Below, one piece after another: positions 1-4,648 of a stretch of DNA of 8,153 nucleotides. Below the pieces are notes generated by a model that saw only the letters and a list, made by a program, of their open reading frames with translations, did not search any database and was not told where the DNA came from. The position numbers and the translations under genes are program-made. How positions within the stretch are numbered: the first letter of the stretch is position 1; every line of letters begins with the position of its first letter. This DNA is from Oscillospiraceae bacterium (GTDB lineage Bacteria > Bacillota > Clostridia > Oscillospirales > Ruminococcaceae), in assembly GCA_031271475.1 (NCBI GenBank), contig JAISVP010000057.1, positions 1-8,153 of the forward strand. The letters are read 5' to 3'.

Positions 1-217
1 TCACGTTATAACCCTGAAGTCTGCGTTTGCGGCAGATTATATCCATTGCCGTATATGACCTTGGATGCCCGATATGCAGTCCTTGCCCGGACGGATACGG
101 AAACTCCACCAATGCGTAAAATTTCTCTTTCCCCTTTACGGTGCGGGCACGGAATGTCTTATTTTTCTCCCAATAATCCTGCCATTTTTTTTCAATTTGT
201 AAATGTACGTAACCCAT
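1..217 (-). CDS. leuS: Leucyl-tRNA synthetase, N-terminal part (3' end beyond window)
   Basis: Cytoplasmic class I aminoacyl-tRNA synthetase that activates leucine with ATP and charges tRNA-Leu. Only the first 72 codons are in the window; the frame runs off the left edge. The translation opens [20 protein letters not shown], the usual start of bacterial LeuRS. FPYPSG follows at residues 39-44, and the ATP-binding HIGH motif is exact at residues 48-51 (about 65-76), in the context [15 protein letters not shown]. The KMSKS loop, editing domain and anticodon-binding domain lie outside. The ATG at 217 is the only sensible start. A run of five G (222-226) lies upstream with a spacer of only 4 nt, so translation may depend partly on coupling to rsfS, whose stop is 12 bp upstream. 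No T-box leader is present, which fits a gene read from within an operon. Confidence 0.95.
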   Translation of the reverse strand, partial: MGYVHLQIEKKWQDYWEKNKTFRARTVKGKEKFYALVEFPYPSGQGLHIGHPRSYTAMDIICRKRRLQGYNV

Positions 218-229
218 TATACCCCCGTT

Positions 230-580
230 TTACTCATCATCTGCAATTTCTTTGGCTGTTTCCTTATTCCACAGTCTTTCCAATTTATAGAACTCGCGGG
301 ATTCCTTACTGAATATATGCACCACAACATCGCTGTAATCAAGCACTATCCAATTTGCGGAACTGTACCCTTCAATATGCAAAGGTTCTTCCCCGGCCTG
401 CGTCATCCTGTCCTCCACTTCATCTGAGAGTGTTCTGACATGGGGCGTGCTTATTCCAGTTGCTATAATAAAACATTCCGTCATTGTCGTCATTTCGCTT
501 ATCATAAGCGTTTTTATATCCTGAGCTTTCTTTGAGTCGAGCGCTTTGAGCACTACACTGACCTTTTCATTTTTATCCAT
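230..580 (-). CDS. rsfS: Ribosomal silencing factor RsfS (Iojap/YbeB family)
   Basis: Small cytoplasmic protein of 116 residues, the normal length for the family. RsfS binds ribosomal protein uL14 on the 50S subunit and blocks joining with 30S, which lowers translation during starvation. Family features visible are the KKAQDI stretch (18-23), the FIIATGISTPHVRTLSDEVED core (about 37-57), and the C-terminal block GYSSANWIVLDYSDVVVHIFSKESREFYKLERLW (about 71-104), which is diagnostic for Iojap proteins. The ATG at 580 has a strong AGGAGG (589-594) with an 8-nt spacer. The gene sits between an LCP gene and leuS, and rsfS is commonly found near nadD in Bacillota. Nothing looks damaged. Confidence 0.96.
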   Translation of the reverse strand: MDKNEKVSVVLKALDSKKAQDIKTLMISEMTTMTECFIIATGISTPHVRTLSDEVEDRMTQAGEEPLHIEGYSSANWIVLDYSDVVVHIFSKESREFYKLERLWNKETAKEIADDE

Positions 581-602
581 GTTACTGTCCTCCTGTCTTT
601 AA

Positions 603-629
603 GCCGCGGCTACAGTTTAATTCCGCGGC
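603..629. repeat. 7-bp inverted repeat over the LCP stop codon
   Basis: GCCGCGG at 603-609 is the exact reverse complement of CCGCGGC at 623-629, with 13 nt between. In the transcript it would form a GC-rich hairpin spanning the last codons and stop (617-619) of the LCP gene, just ahead of the rsfS ribosome binding site (589-594). No U-run follows, so it is not an intrinsic terminator. It could tune rsfS translation or mRNA stability, but the loop is large and CCGCGG is itself a palindrome, so chance is possible. Confidence 0.35.
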
Positions 630-1705
630 ACCTTCGGCACATTGCCGGCTAAAATACTTGCAAAGTCATCCGTTACCTCATTGTAATCGGTATACTTGTT
701 CACCAACTCTAAAATTTCCAGATCGCTGCTGCTTACAATCTCATCATTCCACCGGAAATGCAAATTCAGCAGCTGTGCAACCGCCTCTTTATGCATTGAG
801 TACACCGAAAGTTTATTGTACATCGTCGGTTCCCCCGGAAGCATAAAGCAATTGCAGTCTTCCATTTTTATATCCATAAACGCCATCGCCAAATCCTTGA
901 GTTGCCCTACGGACATATCCGTCTTAACATAATTAAGCACTGTCGGAGTAACTTTTATAATCTCAGAAAGCCCCAGACTCTTCGCTTTCTGCATACATGC
1001 CGCAAGGAAAATCCGCTGCGTTTTGATTCGCCCCAAATCCGCTTCGGCATATTCACGTCTGAACCTCACAAACCACTCTGCCTGACGCCCCTCCAATATC
1101 TGCTGACCCGGCTCGATAATCTTATCGGCTTCATAGAAAATTCTTTCCGGCACATCTATGGGTATACCGCCGACCGCATCGACAATTGACACTACATCTT
1201 CAGTACTTATCATGGCATAATGGTTCACAGACATCTGCAAGGTTCTGTTAATATAATTCACCACATTCTGTACAGAACACTTATTGGTTCCTCCGTTAAG
1301 GTAAACCTCATTTATCTTTCCTGTGTTCCCTAAACCGCTGATATAAGTGTCCCGGGGAATTTGAAGTATATTCAGTTTCTTTTGCGTCAGATTCACACTC
1401 GCGAGCATCATCACATCAGTCAGAGTTTCGGATTCGTCCAATCCTAAAAACAGTACATTCATGTACTTGTCACGTCCGAACGTATTTCCTTCATCCGCAA
1501 CAATCGGATTGTCTTTAAGCAGTTCATTGGTCAGCGGCATTGGCTCATTGTCCTCAAACGGATGCGAATTCATTGCCCACAAATATCCGAATCCCCCCAT
1601 AATGATCACTGCCGCCAGCAAAACTACGCCTAACAGCGTGCGTTCCAGCTTATTCATCTTGCGGACACTCCTGCTGCGTCCGTACCGTGCCGTTCTTCTA
1701 TTCAT
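617..1705 (-). CDS. LytR-CpsA-Psr (LCP) family cell-wall glycopolymer transferase
   Basis: Membrane-anchored protein of 362 residues. LCP proteins move anionic glycopolymers, such as wall teichoic acid or capsule, from an undecaprenyl lipid carrier onto peptidoglycan on the outer face of the membrane. A basic N-terminus (about 1-22, rich in Arg/Lys) precedes one hydrophobic segment (about 23-45), giving an N-in/C-out topology. The LCP domain follows: NVLFLGLD (83-90), Asp97 of the usual SD-T/V-M motif (here LTDVMML), PRDTY (117-121), GKINEVYLNGG (about 129-139), VDAVGGI, and VRFRR...D.GR....R (about 213-231), holding the arginines that bind the lipid pyrophosphate. A GTG at 1714 is in frame but overlaps the Shine-Dalgarno GAGG (1714-1717). 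The ATG at 1705 has an 8-nt spacer and is preferred. The exact polymer cannot be deduced. It lies 36 bp upstream of rsfS. Confidence 0.92.
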   Translation of the reverse strand: MNRRTARYGRSRSVRKMNKLERTLLGVVLLAAVIIMGGFGYLWAMNSHPFEDNEPMPLTNELLKDNPIVADEGNTFGRDKYMNVLFLGLDESETLTDVMMLASVNLTQKKLNILQIPRDTYISGLGNTGKINEVYLNGGTNKCSVQNVVNYINRTLQMSVNHYAMISTEDVVSIVDAVGGIPIDVPERIFYEADKIIEPGQQILEGRQAEWFVRFRREYAEADLGRIKTQRIFLAACMQKAKSLGLSEIIKVTPTVLNYVKTDMSVGQLKDLAMAFMDIKMEDCNCFMLPGEPTMYNKLSVYSMHKEAVAQLLNLHFRWNDEIVSSSDLEILELVNKYTDYNEVTDDFASILAGNVPKVPRN

Positions 1706-1713
1706 CACTTTCA

Positions 1714-1717
1714 CCTC
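1714..1717 (-). promoter_or_regulatory. Ribosome binding site that fixes the LCP gene start
   Basis: GAGG in the context TTGAGGTGAAAGTGATG. It overlaps the upstream in-frame GTG (1712-1714), so that codon cannot be used efficiently. It stands 8 nt ahead of the ATG at 1705, which supports the shorter protein. Confidence 0.7.
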
Positions 1718-1778
1718 AACAGATTTTCCGAGAGTCTGCCTGATTTATCAGAGATCGCTTTACCGCAAACACCTCTTC

Positions 1779-1880
1779 TACAGTAATTTCGATCACGAAC
1801 GGGCGAAGCCCGTCCTCATCGACGCACACATTTGTGTGCGCGGTCTGAGCTTACCCAGACCGCAGCCGTTAGAAACGGCT
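1779..1880 (+). repeat. Multi-hairpin intergenic repeat, copy R1 (four hairpins)
   Basis: Copy of a dispersed element also seen at 2541-2620 and, inverted, at 4355-4622. It begins TACAGTAATTTCGATC, shared exactly with R2. Hairpins in order are: h1 ACGGGC/GCCCGT (1799-1804 with 1808-1813, loop GAA); h2 CGCACACA/TGTGTGCG (1823-1830 with 1833-1840); h3 CGGTCTG/CAGACCG (1841-1847 with 1856-1862), weakened inside compared with R2; h4 AGCCGTT/AACGGCT (1864-1870 with 1874-1880, loop AGA). It fills most of the nadD–LCP gap and supplies the nadD stop codon. The layout resembles BIME/REP-type or MITE-type palindromic repeats. I do not recognise a named family. Confidence 0.85.
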
Positions 1881-2567
1881 CTGTTCGGATTTTAGACATG
1901 CCCCAATATCGACAATATTCTCTTCTATATATTTTACAACATTTTCATCCAAATAGCAAGTGAAATTTTTGTGAAATTTTATCTGCTCCCGTATCTGCGT
2001 TGAAGATATATCCGGCGTTCTTATTTTCAGCACGAAAACCGCATCTTCAGCCCCCAAGTTTTGAATGCCGGAAAATTCCGGTGACGCTGTTGCCGTCTGC
2101 TGTGTTTTAAATTCTGCCTGCCGTTTCCCGCGCGGAACAACCGCTATACTTGCTTTCTTTAATATTTCCTTATATTTATACCACCTGTTAAAATCCGCAA
2201 ACGCGTCGCTGCCAAGAATTAAAAACAATTCCGAGTCCGGATATTTGCCCGCAAAATATTCAACCGTATCGAAAGTATAACTTATCCCGTCCTTAAGCAA
2301 TTCATAATCACTTACCTCAATACGCCTGTCAGCCTTAGCGGCAATTTTACACATTGCAAGCCGATGTTCTCCTGTTATATAATCCATCCCATCTTTAAAC
2401 GGAGATACATTCGCCACTACCATCAACACTTTATCCAGTCCCAAAGCATTTGCGGCGCCGGTGCAAACGCAAATATGTCCGTCATGCACAGGGTTAAAAC
2501 TTCCGCCGTATATTCCTATCTTTATTCCGCCACCTCCGCTTACAGTAATTTCGATCGACGCACGCAT
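1869..2567 (-). CDS. nadD: Nicotinate-nucleotide adenylyltransferase
   Basis: Cytoplasmic enzyme of NAD synthesis that joins ATP and nicotinate mononucleotide to give deamido-NAD. The nucleotidyltransferase signature KIGIYGGSFNPVHDGH holds the GxFxPxHxGH motif. SPFKDGMDYITGEHRLAM follows in the substrate region, then LILGSDAFADFNRWYKYKEIL, and the C-terminal ISSTQIR is the (S/T)xxxR-type ATP motif. The coordinates use the only conventional upstream start, ATG 2567, giving 232 residues. The true start is doubtful: that ATG and the residues MRASIEITV are encoded by repeat R2 and have no ribosome binding site. A perfect GGAGG (2533-2537) stands 7 nt before an ATA codon at 2525, where NadD proteins normally begin with MKIGI(Y/F)GG; that start would give 218 residues. 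The last residues, QSRF, and the TAA stop come from hairpin h4 of repeat R1. The core looks intact. The usual neighbour yqeK is absent. Confidence 0.94.
   Translation of the reverse strand: MRASIEITVSGGGGIKIGIYGGSFNPVHDGHICVCTGAANALGLDKVLMVVANVSPFKDGMDYITGEHRLAMCKIAAKADRRIEVSDYELLKDGISYTFDTVEYFAGKYPDSELFLILGSDAFADFNRWYKYKEILKKASIAVVPRGKRQAEFKTQQTATASPEFSGIQNLGAEDAVFVLKIRTPDISSTQIREQIKFHKNFTCYLDENVVKYIEENIVDIGACLKSEQSRF
2533..2537 (-). promoter_or_regulatory. Shine-Dalgarno of nadD, pointing to an ATA start at 2525
   Basis: GGAGG in the context GCGGAGGTGGCGGAATAAAG, with exactly 7 nt before ATA (2523-2525). It lies outside repeat R2, which begins at 2541, so it looks like the original nadD signal. 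No ATG, GTG or TTG follows within usable distance. Either ATA is used, or the repeat-borne ATG at 2567 is. Confidence 0.65.
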
Positions 2568-2620
2568 TTGCGTGCGGGGGTCTGGGCAAAGCCCAGACCA
2601 TAGCCGTTAGAAACGGCTAT
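2541..2620 (+). repeat. Multi-hairpin intergenic repeat, copy R2 (three hairpins)
   Basis: Same family and orientation as R1, starting TACAGTAATTTCGATC. Hairpin h1 is missing: after AATTTCGATC the sequence jumps straight to GACGCACG, as if h1 was lost between two ATC triplets present in R1. Hairpins: h2 CGCACGCA/TGCGTGCG (2559-2566 with 2569-2576); h3 GGTCTGGGC/GCCCAGACC (2579-2587 with 2591-2599, loop AAA, perfect 9 bp); h4 ATAGCCGTT/AACGGCTAT (2600-2608 with 2612-2620, loop AGA, perfect 9 bp). It lies between rdgB and nadD and covers the upstream nadD ATG. Confidence 0.85.
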
Positions 2621-2625
2621 ATTAA

Positions 2626-2664
2626 TCCGCTCTTTAAAGACGGGACTGCATCCGTTAAAAACGG
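2626..2664 (+). repeat. Degenerate tandem copy (R4) of the h3–h4 module
   Basis: GACTGCATCCGTTAAAAACGG (2644-2664) matches GACCGCAGCCGTTAGAAACGG of R1 at 18 of 21 positions. It contains hairpin CCGTT/AACGG (2652-2656 with 2660-2664, loop AAA), equivalent to h4. Before it, at the place of h3, stands the perfect 10-bp palindrome TCTTTAAAGA (2631-2640), flanked after two mismatches by TCC/GGA. It sits directly beside R2, between R2 and the rdgB stop. Confidence 0.6.
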
Positions 2665-2677
2665 TTATAGCCGGAAA

Positions 2678-3394
2678 TCATATCATCTGCATTTCCGCTG
2701 TCAGCTTCTGTACTGCCTTGCATCTGTGACTTATTTTATTCTTTTCCCATTCTGTCAGCTCCGCAAAAGACTTCCCGCACATTATACCGGTGTCCGCCGT
2801 GCGCGAACACAGAAATTTATCCCGTAAACCAACAGTATCAATCCCTAACGGCAAACTAATCCGGGAACGTGAAAAATCCAAACAGGATTTAAAAACAAAA
2901 CGCGGCTTAAAGACAGGATCGTATCCGAAACCGTTTTTGCCTTGGGGTTTGAAAGCAATATACCCCTCACAGGTTCCTTTAAAATATTTCACTTCTCCGC
3001 CGGGGAATATACAACAGATTATACAAACAAACCTTGCTGTCCGTTTTTCGGCAGGCACACCGCTTAATTCCTCAAGCAATTTCCCGCACCGCTGTTCATC
3101 CGTGGCATCTTCTCCCGCATACCGTTTTGAATGTATTCCCGGCGCACCGTTTAAAAAATCCACTTCCAATCCGCTGTCGTCAGCAATTACAGGAAGTTCC
3201 GAATCAAGAAGCCGGTCATACACATATCTTGCTTTTATATACGCGTTTTCGCTGAAAGTTATGCCGTTCTCATCGGGTTCACCTGTTATTCCGGCAGTTC
3301 CCATAGGTATTGCCGCGATTCCGGACATCTGAAGCAGAGCATTTATTTCCTCTGTTTTATGTGTATTGTTGCTGGCAAATATTATTTTCCTCAT
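2678..3394 (-). CDS. rdgB: RdgB/HAM1-type XTP/dITP diphosphatase with internal insertion
   Basis: Cytoplasmic house-cleaning enzyme that hydrolyses dITP, XTP and ITP to monophosphate and pyrophosphate, keeping deaminated purines out of DNA and RNA. Every family motif is present: FASNNTHKTEEI (7-18, nucleotide and triphosphate binding), IADDSGLEVD (70-79, metal-binding acidic residues), GAPGIHSKRYAGEDAT (83-98), FKGTCEGYIAF (138-148), GFGYDP (155-160) and KISHR (220-224, base recognition). At 238 residues it is longer than the usual 195-205. The excess lies between PVFK (160-163) and CGKSFAEL (206-213), where relatives carry about five residues. The ATG at 3394 follows ftsY by 2 bp; its GAGGGA ribosome binding site (3403-3408) lies in the last ftsY codons with an 8-nt spacer, so the two genes are probably translationally coupled. 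The frame is open throughout, so the protein is probably made. Confidence 0.94.
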   Translation of the reverse strand: MRKIIFASNNTHKTEEINALLQMSGIAAIPMGTAGITGEPDENGITFSENAYIKARYVYDRLLDSELPVIADDSGLEVDFLNGAPGIHSKRYAGEDATDEQRCGKLLEELSGVPAEKRTARFVCIICCIFPGGEVKYFKGTCEGYIAFKPQGKNGFGYDPVFKPRFVFKSCLDFSRSRISLPLGIDTVGLRDKFLCSRTADTGIMCGKSFAELTEWEKNKISHRCKAVQKLTAEMQMI

Positions 3395-3396
3395 TA

Positions 3397-4332
3397 TTAC
3401 ATTCCCTCAAAAAGTGCTTTTACGAACATATTGCTGTCAAACGGCTGCAAATCGTCTATACCCTCGCCTACGCCAATATATTTCACAGGTATTCCCAGCT
3501 CATTCATTATTGAAATTACTATTCCGCCTTTTGCCGTACCGTCCAATTTTGTAAGCACTATACCTGTGATATTTGCCGTTTCTTTAAAAAGCCTTGCCTG
3601 ATTTACAGCGTTCTGACCTGTGGTTGCATCCAATACAAGCAAAACCTCTTTAGGCCATCCTGACGCCTGTTTGTCAATAATCCGATTTATTTTGGCAAGT
3701 TCGTCCATAAGGTTCTTTTTGTTATGCAGTCTGCCCGCGGTATCACAAATCAGCACATCAAAATTTTGTGACTTCGCAGTCGATATCGCATCATAAATCA
3801 CAGCCGCAGGGTCTGTTCCCTCCATATGTTTCACTAAGTCCGCACCGCTTCTTTGCGTCCATATCTCCAACTGCCCGATTGCCGCCGCTCTGAACGTATC
3901 GGCTGCCGCCGCAATCACTTTTTTCCCCTGACGGGTAAACTCCATGCACAGTTTACCGATAGTGGTAGTTTTCCCGACTCCGTTAACTCCTATCACCAAA
4001 ATAACGGACGGTTTTGTCAAACTGTCGGATTCACTGCCCGAATGATGGAAAAGTTCCGTATTGCCGCCCATCATTTCCGCAATTATTTCCTGAAGCAGAC
4101 CCATTATATCATCCGGATCGGTTGTTCCGCGGCGTTTTATTTCCTTACGCAATTGCTCACAAATCTCACAGGAAGTCTCCACGCCGACATCACTCATTAT
4201 CAGAGTTTCCTCTAACTGTGAAAAAAGTTCCTCATCGATCTTGGTAAATGAATGTACTACCCGTTCTATCTTCTTAACCAACGATTCCCGGGTTTTTAAA
4301 ATGCCCTCTTTTATCTTTGAAAATATACTCAT
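3397..4332 (-). CDS. ftsY: Signal recognition particle receptor FtsY
   Basis: SRP GTPase that docks ribosome–SRP complexes at the membrane for co-translational insertion through SecYEG. The protein has 311 residues. An N-terminal amphipathic stretch (1-30) is followed by the helical N domain (to about 95), a short polar linker, and the G domain. GTPase motifs: G1 GVNGVGKTTT (115-124), the DTFRAAAIGQLE insertion-box segment (145-156), G3 DTAGR (197-201), G4 TKLD (261-264), and the closing GVGEGIDDLQPF (287-298). The long acidic A domain of the E. coli protein is absent, as is normal for Gram-positive-type FtsY. The ATG at 4332 is preceded by GAGGT with suitable spacing. The order smc–ftsY matches the B. 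subtilis rnc–smc–ftsY operon, but here a repeat and a MITE separate the two genes. Confidence 0.97.
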   Translation of the reverse strand: MSIFSKIKEGILKTRESLVKKIERVVHSFTKIDEELFSQLEETLIMSDVGVETSCEICEQLRKEIKRRGTTDPDDIMGLLQEIIAEMMGGNTELFHHSGSESDSLTKPSVILVIGVNGVGKTTTIGKLCMEFTRQGKKVIAAAADTFRAAAIGQLEIWTQRSGADLVKHMEGTDPAAVIYDAISTAKSQNFDVLICDTAGRLHNKKNLMDELAKINRIIDKQASGWPKEVLLVLDATTGQNAVNQARLFKETANITGIVLTKLDGTAKGGIVISIMNELGIPVKYIGVGEGIDDLQPFDSNMFVKALFEGM

Positions 4333-4354
4333 TGTTTACCTCATTTGTATAATT

Positions 4355-4622
4355 CAGCCGTTTCTAACGGCTGCGGTTCGGGCAAAGCCCAGACCCCGCA
4401 CGCACATGCGTGCGTTGATAAGGACTTCGCTTAGAGCCTGTTCAATATCTTTTTGTGATTGTGCTTTTTGGTGGATTTTTGGCTTTTCTAGGCAAAATTC
4501 CGCAGTAATGCTTGCGCCTTACAAGGGATTTTAACGCTGAAAAACGGAAATTTTGCTGAAAATGACACTTGCCAAAAGATATTGAACAGGCTCTTATCCC
4601 GTTCGGGGGTCGGAATTGCTAT
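4355..4622 (-). repeat. Multi-hairpin intergenic repeat, copy R3, inverted and split by a MITE
   Basis: Same family as R1 and R2 but in the opposite orientation. Read on the plus strand the hairpins come in reverse order: h4 CAGCCGTT/AACGGCTG (4355-4362 with 4366-4373, loop TCT); h3 GGTTCGGGC/GCCCAGACC (4375-4383 with 4387-4395, imperfect); h2 CGCACGCA/TGCGTGCG (4397-4404 with 4407-4414). Next comes h1, whose second arm is broken by the MITE at 4434. Joining 4433 to 4597 restores GATAAG/CTTATC. The outer end, GGTCGGAATTGCTATA (4608-4623), corresponds to the AATTTCGATC end of R1 and R2. With the MITE it makes up nearly all of the 316-bp gap between smc and ftsY. Confidence 0.82.
4434..4593. 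mobile_element. 160-bp MITE with 20-bp perfect terminal inverted repeats
   Basis: GAGCCTGTTCAATATCTTTT at 4434-4453 is the exact reverse complement of 4574-4593. The element is flanked on both sides by TTA (4431-4433 and 4594-4596), a 3-bp target-site duplication. A second, inner inverted repeat is GCAAAATTCCG (4492-4502) against CGGAAATTTTGC (4545-4556), differing by one base. There is no transposase, so it must have been moved in trans. The GAGCCTG-type terminus and the TNA-like duplication recall the IS1031 group of the IS5 family. That assignment is from general knowledge and not proven here. Confidence 0.88.
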
Positions 4623-4648
4623 AAGTCCGCCCGGAACAGATTTTGCAA

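Noticed and set aside
1750..1775. Possible promoter for the LCP gene (TTGCGG ... TAAATC on the minus strand)
   Set aside because: The spacing is about 15 bp and the -10 match is poor; not supportable.
2364..2603. Plus-strand open frame through repeat R2
   Set aside because: It is antisense to nadD and ends in repeat sequence; no ribosome binding site or conserved domain.
2579..2620. Strong back-to-back hairpins h3 and h4 as a Rho-independent terminator after rdgB
   Set aside because: No U-tract follows the hairpins on either strand (CCCGCACG follows in the minus-strand direction). The same units recur as a dispersed repeat, so they are better explained as a repeat.
1779..2620. R1 and R2 as CRISPR repeats or attachment sites
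   Set aside because: There are only two direct copies about 760 bp apart with a core gene between, no regular spacers, and no integrase or cas gene.
2633..2927. TTTAAAGACGGGACTGCATCCG (2633-2654) resembles the rdgB GYDPVFK coding stretch at 2906-2927 (17 of 22, ungapped), suggesting a partial rdgB duplication
   Set aside because: The 3' half of the first segment is better explained as the degenerate h3–h4 repeat module, and the similarity does not extend on either side.
2790..3332. 180-residue open frame on the plus strand opposite rdgB
   Set aside because: It lies wholly antisense to the well-conserved rdgB, has no recognisable domain, and is a shadow frame.
4241..4534. 97-residue plus-strand open frame running through repeat R3 into the MITE
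   Set aside because: It is made of antisense ftsY, repeat and MITE sequence, with no transposase motif.
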